Assembly: GCA_029747015.1 (NCBI GenBank)
Contig: JAKOGI010002292.1
Location: 1-64,000 of the forward strand
From: Carnegiea gigantea
Taxonomy: Eukaryota > Streptophyta > Magnoliopsida > Caryophyllales > Cactaceae
DNA: 64,000 nucleotides
Reading direction: 5' to 3'
Part shown: in pieces, positions 11,641 through 22,829 of the stretch
Layout of the letters: every line of letters begins with the position of its first letter
Position numbering within the stretch: the stretch's first letter is position 1
Position numbers and translations under genes: made by a program
The notes under the pieces: model-generated
What the model was told of the DNA's origin: nothing
Databases searched by the model: none
The model's input: only the letters and a program-made list of their open reading frames with translations

Positions 11641-12246
11641 CAGCTCAGTTCAAGGTCTTGAAATACAGTTCAATGTCATTGAAAAATTTGCAACTTCACC
11701 AAGCAAGTTCTTCCAATGGCTAATTTCATCTTCAACTGATTGGAAATATTCTAGGAATCCTTTTTAACTACCTTCCATAACTAAAGCATGAATCAAGCAT
11801 CAAATCAATTGTTGATCCTAAAATATTGTTGACCAAATATCAAAGTGAATCAAATTCTTGTTAGACAAATATCCCTAATAAAGTGACATATCTTATCTCA
11901 TATTATTGTAATCAAATTTGAATCATAAAATATAATATCATAAAGAGCACATATTCAAATTTGAATAATAAACTATCTTAAAGATATTGTGACACATAAT
12001 ATAAAATCAATCATGCCAATATCTAATTATAATCATAACACATTTCAATAATAGAAACACTAAGGTAGGTCCAAATATAATATAATAAACACACTAATGG
12101 ATCACTTCCTTTTTGTCCTTCATTAAAGCATACTAATAAAATACATTGTAAGTTTAAGGAAGCTAACAAATAAAATTGTCCATAGTCGAATGACAAGGTT
12201 TATAGGGATTGAATAGCGAAAAAGCATTACGTCGTTGAACGCCTAG
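11641..12246. other. AT-rich stretch without features
   Basis: No open frame with recognisable content, no inverted termini and no simple repeat of note were found. Confidence 0.5.
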
Positions 12247-12599
12247 TGTCATAGACAAGAGTTCCACATCAAAAAAGTGATGGAAGGGTCTTGGGCTTGT
12301 AAGCAGTGACGCTGTACTCCCCATTAGACCTGCCATTTGGGGAGAGGGTAATGGCGCTGTGATAAGTGGCATCAGAGTCAATCCAGACCCGACTTCGATA
12401 TCTCGTCAAGCGTTCCAATGGGTAGGGTAAGCAGGGGGCTCCATCTATGACGAGGGTGTCACAGGATTGGATGGGTGAGAGTGTCAGGGACAAGAGTTCC
12501 ACGTCGAAAAAGTGATGGGAGGGTCCTAGATTTATAAGCGGTAGCGCTGCACACCCAATTAGATAGGCCTTTTGGGAGGAGGGTAATAACCATGTGATA
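12247..12599 (+). mobile_element. TRIM element (two 118-bp LTRs)
   Basis: Two 118-bp repeats, 12247-12364 (starts TGTCATAGACAAGAG) and 12482-12599 (starts TGTCAGGGACAAGAG), bracket a 117-bp internal part. Two bases after the first repeat lies TGGCATCAGAGTC, close to the tRNA-Met primer site TGGTATCAGAGC. A purine-rich GGATGGGTGAGAG lies just before the second repeat. This is the plan of a terminal-repeat retrotransposon in miniature, which has no coding capacity and depends on proteins of other elements. It belongs to the same family and lies in the same orientation as the array at 47263. No clear TSD was found. Confidence 0.8.
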
Positions 12600-13007
12600 A
12601 TAGGCACATGATGCATAGGTCGATCAAAGATGAAAAACAAAGATAATTAAGTATTTCTACAGTCTGTTTCCTTGTAGCTCATCGTATAAAGTCAATGGAC
12701 CTGAAGCAAGAGCCCTGCACATGATATGGCCAATATCAGCTTCAAATGTTGTAAGGCAAATAGTGGAATCACATATTTGTAGTTTAATTTTCTCTCCATT
12801 GTGACGATTGCATATGCCACTAAAAATTGCTTATTGATAATATTAACATTGCATTTTTCGCAAAGAATGGAAGGTTCCGAAGAGGATGTCTGGCATGGAT
12901 GTCTTTGACCAGGGCAAAGGCTAGAGTGGGCGTTGCAATATTTACAGACAGAAGTATTCTTTTATTAGGGAAATACTAATATAATTTTAAGGATGCGCTT
13001 ACAGTGG
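12600..13007. other. Stretch without identified features
   Basis: I see no gene, repeat or terminal structure between the TRIM and the long-TIR element. Confidence 0.45.
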
Positions 13008-13970
13008 TTGTCACTATACGACAACCACTATAATCCACAAAGTCTGAACCTTACACTTATTATGTGTAAATCTCAACCGTTCATCTTATTTTTATTGTTA
13101 AATGATTGAAAATTTATCATGAAATCATAAATAATATTTGTAAATATTAAGGACAACGATTTCTTATGACTTGTTTGGTTGTTTCCCATTCAATATTCAT
13201 TAAACAACTAAGTCAAGGCTAACAAGTGACAACTCATCTTCTTTCCCATTGGCCATGGCACAATCATAGATCTTCCGAGCCTCCACAGTTACCAGCCACA
13301 TACACCAAGTTTCGGGCAACTCGTCCGGGCGCTTTCCAATTCAACCCCTAAGCCCTCGAAACCAAGCCCAACTACCAACCCACCGTTATCTTTGGCCGCC
13401 GCAGGCCAAAGGAGCCAAGCAGATGATGCCATCCTCCTCACTTTAATCCATGGCACTCACATTTTCTCTCCCCTCCGTGACATCATTCTTTGACGCAGAG
13501 ATGATGTCAGCGGCAGAGAACCAGCAGTGGAACGGGGTCGTGCTAGGGAGAGAAGAACGATATCGAATCCCAGCACCGGAGAGTCGAAGGGGGCGAAGAA
13601 CTTGAACGAAGGAGTCGTTAGGGGGCGAAGAACTTGAACGAAGGGGTTGCCGGTGAATGGCTGGTAATTATGGTGGCTACGGAGGTTACTGAGATGGCCT
13701 TCTGGGGGGATGGTTTAATGTTTAATGTTTACAGGTTTTTATTTTAATTTTATTACTATTTAAATCTTTGGTGATCACTGGAATGCCAAACACAATTCTA
13801 TTCAATTATTTTGAACAAAATTTTAAATTTTTGTTTTATTTTTTATTTTTTTAATTAATTGTAATTAAAGAAAATAGATGGTTATGATTGATACGATACA
13901 CATGTACGGTTGAGATTAACCTATTCTATAATATTTATCATGGTTGTAGCATAATGACAACCAATATAAG
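13008..13970. mobile_element. Long-TIR (MULE-like) non-autonomous element with GC-rich core
   Basis: The left end CTTACAGTGGTTGTCACTAT and the inverted right end CTTATATTGGTTGTCATTAT match over about 35 bp. A further inverted pair, AATCTCAACCGT/ACGGTTGAGATT, lies about 60-100 bp inside, so the TIR is long and decayed, as in Mutator-like elements. The core (about 13230-13700) is markedly GC-rich, unlike the flanks, and looks gene-derived. It includes a direct repeat GGGGGCGAAGAACTTGAACG near 13589 and 13620. There is no transposase and no long ORF. I could not find a convincing 8-10-bp TSD, so the superfamily is provisional. Confidence 0.55.
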
Positions 13971-14931
13971 TTTTTGCTAATTCGAATGTCAGATCAGGAT
14001 CAATTGAAGTAGAAATAAAGTATTAGGCCGAACTCTTCTTGTATGCGAACTGTCAAGGTCATAGCTATGAATAATCATCAACTTCCGAGAAACGGTAGAA
14101 AAATGGGACCTATTACAGGATATTTTATGACTCTGGGGTACTCTGGATTCTATAGAAATAATTTTTAGGGGCCAACGTTTTTAGAATGTATTCCGAAGTG
14201 CCTACTATTTTGGGTAAAGTATTAACAGGGGTTGATATTTTAAGAAATAGTTACTAGCCAAAGTTTTTCTTTGCGGCTTAGTCCTTGAACTTTCTAATTT
14301 TGCTATTTTTGCCTAAAATAAGGTTTTAAGTGCAAATACTCAACTTTTTCGGACTTTTTAAATAAAAACTAAGCTTATATTTTTGTTTAGAATTCTTATG
14401 ATGACTTTACTGGTACTAGTTATCAGAATATACTACTTATATCATAAATAATATATTTTATGTGATTAATAGCCCACCATACTTAGCATAATAATTAAAG
14501 ATTAATTAGAGAATTTCGATCATTATCTGAACGTGGTCGGCACTAGACTTCGACGTTCCTCTATCTTTCGATTTACAGAGATTGCTAATCTCAACTCCAC
14601 ATTCCTTAGATCAGGCACCTCACAGATCCGTTTTGTTTCCTACCTTGGACCATAGTCACTAATCAAGTTTTAAATATTTTTAAAGGATAGTGAGACTTTA
14701 ATTAAGAAATTATAATACTTAAGACATAAGGTTCAATTGAATAACGTTTCCCGCGGGAAAACTTCTTTCATTGAAAGCTTGAAAGCGAAAATATTACAAT
14801 GGAAAGCTTGAAGAGGAACTTAAGCTAAGATCATTAAAGATGTTTGCTCATAGAGAAATGGAGAATCCAAACTTCTTCTTTGTTCAAAAATGCTTAAATA
14901 ACTGTGTCCCTTCACAACCCTCAATCTCTCC

Positions 14932-14938
14932 TTTCATA
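14932..14938 (-). promoter_or_regulatory. Degenerate TATA box of pararetrovirus copy 1
   Basis: Minus-strand TATGAAA sits where copy 3 has TATAAAA (51245-51251), within conserved CTCCTTT(T/C)ATAGAG. To the right (upstream) is a roughly 30-bp direct repeat containing ACACTGATTTTT at about 14971-15030, which may be a duplicated enhancer module. Confidence 0.5.
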
Positions 14939-15415
14939 GAGGGTTGGCGATACATAGGATGCTCTAATGGCTACAGTACACACTGATTTTTTCACGTGAC
15001 TATAGTGCACACTGATTTTTCACATAGATACAGTACTGCTGCTTTATTTTATAGACCTGACACTTGTCAAAATAGTACAATAATGGAGCAACCACCTTTC
15101 AATACTTTTAATGATGACAAGACTAATCATCATTATTATGTATACCATCATCTCCAATTATATTTTTCAGACCATTATTATCTAGATAATCATCAAAATT
15201 TTATTCTAATTGAAGATGCTCTGGGTCCCATTTCCCAAATAACTCAAGAAGATATTTCTTTCCTTTTTTCGATAAGAATTTTTCCACTCCAATGTCAAAG
15301 AGATAATCAAAAATATTTTCTGAGGTCGCTCCTTCCACCTTCATATACTCGCTAAACTCATTATGATAAGTGAAAGTACTATTTTCGCAATGTATCAGTG
15401 TTTTTCCTCGCTCAA

Positions 15416-16180
15416 TTAATCTTCAACTTGTTGATAAATGTTGAAAAACCTAATGGCTTTTGCTAAAGTAAGATCAGTAGTTAATTCTCGATGTTCTGAA
15501 TTCCATTCTTGTTCTTGATTTTTGGGGTCATCGAAATCAACTATTTGAAAAAGATAATGAGCTGGTTTGGCTTTTTCATTTTTATACTCGATTAGTGCAG
15601 AATGTACCTCCATATATAGGCATATGCTATTTGGGATTTTTGTTGGACCATCAGGAGATGTAAAAGTCCAATGAATCTTCTTGAACATGCATTGTTGGAA
15701 TTTAGTTAGTGTTGAGAAAAATGGAAACTAGGGATCTGGGAACTCCATAAAGTAAATTATCATCCCATACTCCCAGGCTTTCATGACAGAGTCGTTTGGA
15801 GAGAGTGAATTTGCTGAGAAACTAACACCACCACCTCCAGACCTATTAGGGAAGTAGATCGTTGTACTTTAAGGCTCTCAAATATCATAAGAATAGTTAT
15901 GATAATAGTTGATGCAGGCTGCATATCACTCAATGAACCGTTTTTCTTGAATATGAGAACTTACTTTTTCTTGGATATCATAAGGACATCTAAGATAATT
16001 AACTTGTAACTCTAGAAGGGAAAATCTTTGGGTTAGCAGGTAGGCTGAAGATAGTGGACCAAAGTGTGATCTACTATTTATATGAAATTCTAAATTATCA
16101 ATAAGGACTTTACTAGGAGTAACCCGTCTAGTAGTCATCGTATCTCATTATGGCTTTTTCTAGCAGGAGTTCTACTTCAA
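15416..16180 (-). pseudogene. Pararetrovirus copy 1: post-RNase H C-terminal region
   Basis: After the RNase H end (about 16180-16247) the reading continues for roughly 250 codons with no stop of obvious design, although stops and shifts have since entered. Open pieces are 15926-16138 and 15416-15688. Colinear, clearly related sequence is present in copy 2 (23402-24080) and copy 3 (63376-64000). Shared features are a LLELQ-x-NYLRCPYDI block, a Trp/Tyr-rich central segment, and a MFKKIHW block. I do not recognise the domain. It does not look like the standard transactivator or a second RNase H. Function unknown. Confidence 0.6.
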
Positions 16181-16842
16181 TGATCACAATTGATGAGTTC
16201 TCGAGTTAGACTATCTGCCAGAGAATTTTTCAATCTTTGTATATGTTCAATAGAGAAGGAAAACTGGTTAAGCCACAATTCCCAACGCATGAGCCACTCT
16301 TGCGCTTGCATATTTGATAAATTCTTTTTCACAAAACCAAGTATTCCTTTTCAATATGTTCGAATAAGAAAAAGTTCTAGGGCTGAAAAAATTAAGAACT
16401 CTTCAATTCTCCTTATAACTGCAAGTATTTTTTTCATCGTGGGATAGTTGCATTATGCCTTATTAAAGTTTCTACTGCAATATTTGTAGAGTTTTTCTCC
16501 TTCTTTGATTTTGAGTACCGCACTCCAATGCTCATTGCTAGTACCTACCTGAAGAACTAAATCATCTCCTTTATTAGGTAAATTAAGAATAGAAAGATTT
16601 TTACACATCTTTTCAAAATTTTGAACAATCTTTGTATGATTAATGGTCCATATCCAACTTAATTCTTTCTTGAGTTTCCGCTGCAATGACTTTCTCAGTT
16701 TAACTAAATCTTTAATAAAATTTGAAGTATAGGTAAGACATCCAACAAATCTTTCTAGCTGCTTCATATCTTTAATTTTTTCAGAGAAATTTTCTATTTT
16801 TTCCAGAATATGTTTTCGTAGAATGATTTGTTCAGCTTTCAT
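16181..16842 (-). pseudogene. Pararetrovirus copy 1: RNase H domain
   Basis: RNase H removes the RNA strand during reverse transcription. The segment contains the typical NEHW-x-AVLKIKE stretch and ends near 16190-16247 in a SLADSLTRE motif usual at the end of plant pararetroviral RNase H. In copy 1 the Asp that normally precedes NEHW by a few residues reads Gly (VGTSNEHW), whereas copy 2 keeps Asp. Together with downstream frame changes this makes it inactive. It continues directly from the RT at 16924-17479. Confidence 0.8.
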
Positions 16843-16923
16843 TTCTAGACCTAAGTACTCAATTTCTTGTTCAACATAAATCCACTTGCTTTTGGCAAGG
16901 AAAATACCATAATCAATGCATCT

Positions 16924-17479
16924 TTAGGTGATAGCTAAGATGCCATCCTTGTATTGTTCTATGGTCTTCGAAAAGACACGAATATCATCGATGTAAACTA
17001 AACAACAATGATTAAGGTCTCTAAATATATTATATATTCTTCTTTGGAATATTTGAGGTGCATTTTTTAGGCCAAATGGCATTATTATCCATTCATAATA
17101 TCCTTGTGGGGCACTAAATGCAGTTAAAAGAATGTTTTCCCTATCCGTCATTATCTGCTAATATCCACTTTTATAATCCATTTTTGAGAACCAAGAGGCT
17201 CCTTGAATTCTGTTGAAAGGGACTGTTTTGTTAGAAATACAATAACCATCAAAAACAGTATTATCATTAAGTTTTTTACAATTGATCATCATTCTTGCTT
17301 TTCCTCTTTTTTCTTCTGTATGATTTCTTACCATTAAAGCAGAAACTGGTGTGAGGACTCTTGCTATTCCTGATTAATCCTTTATCCAGAAGTTCTTTAA
17401 TTTGTTTATCAAATTCTTGGATATCCTGGTATGTATACACCATCTGTTTGACTCGAATAATAGTGTTGGGATTTAACAA
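16924..17479 (-). pseudogene. Pararetrovirus copy 1: reverse transcriptase palm
   Basis: Two open pieces (17276-17479 and 16924-17151) carry RT signatures: a region ending near FCFNGK, then FSAPQGYYEWIIMPFGLKNAP, and the catalytic box YIDDI. The FGLKNAP and YxDD motifs place it in the RT family shared by Caulimoviridae and Metaviridae. The absence of integrase downstream favours the former. A frameshift and stops separate the pieces, so no full enzyme is encoded. Confidence 0.85.
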
Positions 17480-17936
17480 AGTAATTTTTGTAAAGGTCTT
17501 TTTTTAATCCCAAAACCTTAGTGGATTATCAAAGTAGAGTTCCTCGCATAATTTTTCTTATTATTCAACAATCTACTCTTTAATAGATAAATTGAGTAAA
17601 GAAATTATTAATGCTTCCTCGTGTTGTGCATGCATTACCTTCTCACCATGCTGGTTGCGTGTAAACTCAATTTTCTAATAAGTGTGAGCCTTGCTTAATT
17701 TTTAAATAGGAGCTGAGTGACTATTGATTGTAAAAATTATTTGATTTGTGGCAAGTGTGCATGGAGAATATAATCTCTGATAATTATTTTTAATAATCAT
17801 GTAATGAGATGGTTAATTAGTAGCCCATATAACTAGTATAATACAGTGAACTCCTCCTAATTCTATGAATAACCATTCTATAGCTTCATTATTCTTGATA
17901 ACGCTATTATAAGCTATCCTTACTTGTAAAGGATTT

Positions 17937-18491
17937 TTAGCTCTTTTCCATATAAACTATGAAAAATAATGATCTTTTCCCGAAGCATACTGAACAACCA
18001 CTACCTATGTATGCACACAACTCATATTTGTTATATTCCTCTAAGCATATATTTATTGGGATATAGATGCTATTAGGATTTGTGCTAGTGACTTCATAGC
18101 ATATCTTCATAGTCATGTTTTTGAATAATTCATCCTCATAATTTGGCTCACTATTAGTTCTTGTTTTGTACCCAATGGCATTTTTGTCTAGACTCATACT
18201 TCGATCCACACTGGATCTTGCACCTTCAAAGCTCATTCTACTGATTTCACTAGTCACACTAAATATATCATCTTCTTTAAGTTCTTCTTTGATTGATGAA
18301 GATCCTTCTCTCCATTCTGATCTTCTACTCATGCTTCTTAATAATTGGGGTTTGATGATAATTTTACCATTCCCATCAATTTTTATCACATTTTTTGTAT
18401 TGATTTTTGTAGAGCTCGCAATGCTAGATATCCATGAATGATCAATTTTTATCTCCTGTTTGTTGGATTTAATCTTTTGAATCTTTTGCAT
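17937..18491 (-). pseudogene. Pararetrovirus copy 1: aspartic protease region
   Basis: The 184-codon open piece ends with a retropepsin-like active site embedded in CAYIGSGCSVCFGKRSLF. The expected Asp before Ser-Gly is Gly here, while copy 2 has the Asp, so this copy's protease site is inactivated. The preceding Ser-rich stretch (around residues 40-110) probably links the movement-protein-like region to the protease. The enzyme normally cleaves the viral polyprotein. Confidence 0.75.
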
Positions 18492-18539
18492 AGGGGTAAG
18501 ACTTTCAAATTTTTCTACATCTATTATTGTGACCTTAGT

Positions 18540-19060
18540 CTTTAGATTTATAGCATTATCTAATTTGTAGATAATTTTTCAAAATATCCTTAATGGATAC
18601 CCTCCTCTTTTCATGTCCATTCCAATTGTTTTTATGTTGAGGAATATGAAATTTTTAGCGAATTCATCTTTTAGGCTTTCATAATATTCAGGTCAACAAT
18701 GAATCCTACTTATCCATTACGCAAGTTATTCTTAATCCATGTGATAATTTGATTATTATATTTGGTATGCCTAATATCATAGAGTAAAGTATAAAGATCA
18801 ATATCCTCGCTATAATATTTTAATGGAGTGATTTGCACTTGGACACCTCAACAAGGATATATCTATACTTTCTATCTTTGTTATACTTAAGGATGTTTTT
18901 CCAATTAATGCAATTTACTTCTTCCACATCATACTCACAGTTTTTTTATCTCTAAATCTCCTTCCATCATCTCACATATATACTTACTCTTTAATTGAAA
19001 GATAAATTTTAGTAGATCATATCTTTCTGAATTATGAGAAGAACTCAGTCTCTTTTAACT
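18540..19060 (-). pseudogene. Pararetrovirus copy 1: movement-protein-like region
   Basis: Interrupted minus-strand frames between the acidic segment (19060-19248) and the protease show a DIDLYTLLYDIRHTKYNNQI stretch followed by a NG-x-VGF block. The better-preserved counterpart in copy 2 has VGFNCRPGYYVSLKDE. These resemble the core of the 30K-type cell-to-cell movement proteins of Caulimoviridae. Many stops are present. The call rests on position and weak motif similarity. Confidence 0.5.
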
Positions 19061-20598
19061 TACTCGTGATCATTGTTTACAACAAACTTTTCCTCTTGAA
19101 GATAACCAAGACTAACTGAGCTACTTTCCATCATATGATTTGTTTCTTCATAATCACTTTCTTGATATTCATTGTCCAAGATAATTTCAACAATTCCTTT
19201 GTTGTTATTTAGGGGTACGTCTAATGCCTCATCTTCTAGGCTACCCAAGGTTTCAAAAGACTTGTTATTCTTCCCACTTTTGCATTCATTAGCATAATAT
19301 CCTACTTCTCCGCATGCCCAGCATTTGCAGTTGTTTTTCCCTGTAAGACAATAAGTTGTTTTTCTAAAAAATCTACATTTTTTAAGACTTGGTTTGTTAT
19401 AACATGTTCTTTTATATCTCTATCCCCTTTTCTTATTAAAGCTCTTTTTCTTATATAATTTTCTTTTTCATCTCCTTTCAGGTTCTTTTCCCCATTGGTG
19501 AGGCGAATCTCAGTAAGTTAGGAATTGTTTCTTAATTTTCTTTTGCTTTTGGAGATCAAGACATTGATCATTGCCCCATATTCTTAGATAAGAGATTCTC
19601 AAACCAAGGGTATCAATGACATCTGCTCGTTCAAGCCATTCAATGTATTTTTCATTAATTATGGAATTTATAGGAAATGACAATTTGTCATAAAACATAC
19701 CAAGATTGGTTTCATTATGCCCAATTTTGTAATAATATTGACTAAATTTAGCAATATAATTTTTTAGATATCTCATATCCCATAATTCTATATTACCAAT
19801 CTTTATCTGCCATGTCTTTTCTTCAGAATCAAGTTTAGCTCTGATAAATTCTGTTTTAATTTCCTTGCGTAGATTTTTAAACATTGCAGCCGACGTTTCC
19901 CTCATTCTGAATGTATTTTTACCATCTTCATTTAATGAATCATACCAATCAGGTATAGTGTTAGAAAAACTATGTTCGATGTAATTTAGAAAATTTACAG
20001 CAGTCCATATAGTGCTTAGGTTTAAAATACTATTTATGCCTCTTTTTCTATGTTCAAATATTTCTTCTCTATTACAAGCTCCATCTATATTTAAGATGCA
20101 TCCAGTTTGACTAATTGGAATAAGGCCAACTTCTTCGAATGTTGTAGTTTTTCTTAGGATGAACCTGAACGAAAAATTGATTGCTCGTCCTGCTAGAATG
20201 TACCAAGGTCTTATTGAATGAGTATTTCTTCTAGAAGGTTCATCAAATTCTACAGGTTTAGGAATAACATTGTTAACTAGATTGGTCTCTATCTCACCTA
20301 AGTCGAGCTCTTCTCCAATTTCATTAATCTTATCTTTAACAGCTGTTTTACCATATTTTTTATCCAATTTTCTTCTAATTTCTTCTAAAGGTAACACATT
20401 TAGATCCTCTAATTTAATAAGGTTCATCTGCTAATATATTTCTTCTTTTAGTAAGACATTATTAGTTGGTTTACTATTATTCGATAATACATCATATTTA
20501 TCACTAATTACGCCCATGATTTCATTTAGTTCCTTTGGATTCTGTTCTTTCTCAAATAAATTTTGTAGTTCTTGAAGAGTATATTGCTTATACACCAT
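19060..20598 (-). pseudogene. Pararetrovirus copy 1: coat-protein ORF with zinc knuckle
   Basis: The frame starts at ATG 20598 (MVYKQYTLQEL). It is interrupted by a single TAG at 20428-20430 and stays open to 19510 (305 codons), the longest viral frame in the window. The content is Lys/Glu-rich, then a folded-looking region with Trp and aromatic residues, as in pararetroviral capsid proteins. Further on, about 19270-19335 encodes CKCWACGEVGYYANEC, a CCHC-type zinc knuckle with the His replaced by Tyr. An acidic segment follows (19060-19248). The capsid protein packages viral DNA and the knuckle binds RNA. A break separates 19510 from the knuckle. Confidence 0.75.
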
Positions 20599-20599
20599 C

Positions 20600-20981
20600 T
20601 TCTTCTTCTTTTGCTTTTTCAGCAAATTTTTCACTTGATTTTTCTCCTACTTCTTTTTGGATTTTTATATCGTGCAAAGGAAATGACATCTTTTTTTTGG
20701 ATTTTGGAAATGATATTTATGCTGAAATGGAGTACTAATACTAGAAGTAGCTTTTTCATTATGTCTTACTTCGTTAACTAGAGAAATGTGAGTTATAGAT
20801 ATTTGCTTCTTAAGCTCCTTGATTTCATTCTTAATTTTCTCTAATTCCACTTTTAATTGTAAAACTATAGCAGTGATATAGTTAAATTAAGGTGCTATTG
20901 GAGAAAGGCCTTTTGGAGAGTGAACAGTATGTGAATAATTTGATCTAGGGCAAGCAGGTGATGATTCTAGTATTAATCACA
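20600..20981 (-). pseudogene. Pararetrovirus copy 1: small coiled-coil ORF remnant
   Basis: Just after the primer site is a roughly 110-codon reading with a Leu/Ile heptad-like helix (for example VLQLKVELEKIKNEIKELKK), then a Lys-rich end abutting the coat-protein ATG. The initiating ATG seen in copy 2 (28880) is ATA here, and a stop lies upstream of the helix. Size and coiled coil recall virion-associated proteins of Caulimoviridae, but the identity is inferred only. Confidence 0.5.
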
Positions 20982-21040
20982 GTTAATTAGCTTAATTAAT
21001 CATTAATTAGCTTAATTATCTTAATTATTTTTGGTCATGT

Positions 21041-21053
21041 GATTCTAATACCA
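21041..21053 (-). other. tRNA-Met primer-binding site of copy 1 (2 mismatches)
   Basis: Minus strand TGGTATTAGAATC, against the canonical TGGTATCAGAGCC of copy 2. It marks the start of minus-strand DNA synthesis in the viral leader and the 5' side of copy 1. Confidence 0.75.
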
Positions 21054-22249
21054 ATTGAAAGAGAGCCTCGAGTAGTACTTGTAAGGAAAAATTCACGTGT
21101 GCAAATTTTAGATTTTCAAAATTTTTTAGGATTTGGGTTAAAATGCAAAATCAAAGTTTAAGGACTAAAAAGAAAATGAAAACAGTAAACGGTCCCCTTA
21201 AAATAGTTTTCACAAAATATTGCCCCTTTTAAATATATTCTAATAACTGGTCCCCTAGTTATAATTTCCACCCAAAATGAGATACCTGACAGTGATAATT
21301 TTCATATATACATAGGTGGATCTACTTGTATAGAAGGGTATCCATGGATATCCCTCTCCCAAAAACAATTCTAGTGGGCTATTTTAAATGGGGTTAGATT
21401 GCTATATCTGGACACTCTTAAATTAGTTCCAAAAAATTATAGACACACTTTAAATAAATCTAGCCCACGTATTGATATTTTTAATTTCTTTAAATATCAA
21501 AAGTACAGTTATAAACTCGGAATTTAATAGACAAGTAAAATTAAATTAAATGCACCTAAGCCCAAATTTATTTCTCCCTTCCCCCCATCTAGGGTGTAAA
21601 CTTTTACTTTTATCTAATTCTAATCCCTTTAATTTTCTTTTAAAGTTATTATTTTATTTTTTCTGTTGTTTAGTTGCAATGTGTTTTTCGTATAGACTTC
21701 TCTCACTTGGCCATAATGATCGATTTGAACTTGATGCTATTTCTTTTTTCACCCCTTTTGGTGCGATTAACTGGTGTAGATTACTTGTCTGTAGTTGTAT
21801 TTCATATTTGACATGTTCACTTCAAGTCTAAATTTTTTTTTTTTTATTGCTTGGTGTTGATGACTTTCCTTTGTAACTGACAATTTTAGTAAGTACTACA
21901 CAATTGTAACATTCTACAATTTTTGTGCAATTTATGTATCAAATTCAAAATGTGAAAAATCACAAAGAACAAATATAGTACTAGAGGTACCATAGATTTT
22001 TGGGGGAATTTTTAACTTTTTGTACCTCGTGATTTGACAAGTTAATATTTTTAACCCCCAGGTTTGTGGATTAATTTTTTTATACCCTGAGCTATGACGT
22101 TCTGATTTTTCACTACCTTCTGGAAACTTGTAATTATTTCATACCTCCCTTGCTCTTTTCTTTTTTACTTTCAGTCCAAAAACTCTTAGAAATTGCATAC
22201 AAGTCCCTGGAATGAGAAAAATACGCAAATAAGTTGTTTTTAGAGGTTG
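21054..22249. other. Pararetroviral leader plus about 1 kb of unexplained DNA
   Basis: Sequence directly right of the copy 1 primer site (to about 21260) resembles the corresponding leader right of the copy 2 primer site and, loosely, the left ends of copies 1 and 3. From about 21260 to 22249 I see no viral match. The 93-codon frame at 21550-21831 has no recognisable content. This part may be an insertion into the leader between the tandem copies. Confidence 0.4.
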
Positions 22250-22655
22250 TTTCAAGAAATATGCTTGATTTAACTGATTAAACTTCTTATAATGATTTTA
22301 CTGGTACTATTATCATAATCTACCATTTAAATCTTAGATATTATACTTTCTGCGGTTATAGGCCCACCAGGCTTAGCAAAATAATTAAAGCTTAATTACA
22401 GAGTTTCAACCATTACCTGAACTTTGTCGGTGTTAAATCCTAGCGTTTCTCTAGCTTTCAGTTCATAGAGATTGCTTATCTCAACCAGACCTTATTTAGA
22501 TCAGGTAAAGTACAGATCTGTTTCGTTTGCTACCTCAGATCGTAGTCACTAATCACGTTTTAAGTATTTTAAAGGATAGTGAGACTTTAATCAAGAAATT
22601 CTAATATTTAAAATATAAGGTTCAATTGAATAATATTCCCTACTAAGAAACTTCT

Positions 22656-22661
22656 TTTATT
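22656..22661 (-). promoter_or_regulatory. Candidate viral polyadenylation signal, copy 2
   Basis: AATAAA on the minus strand lies about 165 nt downstream of the TATA position of copy 2 (22823-22829). This spacing matches the arrangement in pararetroviruses, where the signal is passed once and used at the genome end. The same place reads differently in copies 1 and 3. Confidence 0.4.
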
Positions 22662-22822
22662 GAAAGCTTGAAAGTGGAAATATTACAATAGAAAGCTTTT
22701 GATGATGGACTTAAGCTAAGATTATTATAGATGCTAGCTCAGAGAGAAATAGAGAATCCCGACTTCTCTTGTGCTCAAGAATGCTCAAATGACTGTGTTC
22801 CTTCTCAGCACTTGACCGCTCC

Positions 22823-22829
22823 TTTCGTA
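22823..22829 (-). promoter_or_regulatory. Degenerate TATA box of pararetrovirus copy 2
   Basis: TACGAAA on the minus strand aligns with TATAAAA of copy 3 by its conserved surroundings (CTCCTTT, GAAGG). Probably inactive. Confidence 0.4.

Larger units (their letters stand above)
14135..21053 (-). mobile_element. Endogenous pararetrovirus copy 1 (Caulimoviridae relic)
   Basis: Read on the minus strand from a tRNA-Met primer site at 21053 to an intergenic region ending near 14135. The order is coiled-coil region, coat-protein region with zinc knuckle, movement-protein-like region, protease, RT, RNase H, an extra C-terminal region, then intergenic DNA with a TATA-like box. There are no LTRs and no integrase, which separates it from Ty3-gypsy. 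The coat-before-movement order resembles cavemoviruses and solendoviruses more than badnaviruses. Every frame is broken. The left end matches the left end of copy 3 (50440). The right side runs head to tail into copy 2. Confidence 0.85.

Noticed and set aside
14996..15355. 119-codon plus-strand ORF
   Set aside because: It is antisense to the viral C-terminal and intergenic region and has no coding features.
15416..20598. Copies 1 and 2 as Ty3-gypsy retrotransposons
   Set aside because: No LTRs flank them and no integrase zinc finger or catalytic core follows RNase H. A coat-type knuckle, a movement-like region and an intergenic promoter fit a pararetrovirus better.
21550..21831. 93-codon plus-strand ORF between the viral copies
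   Set aside because: Leu/Phe-rich with no motif; length is expected by chance in AT-rich DNA.
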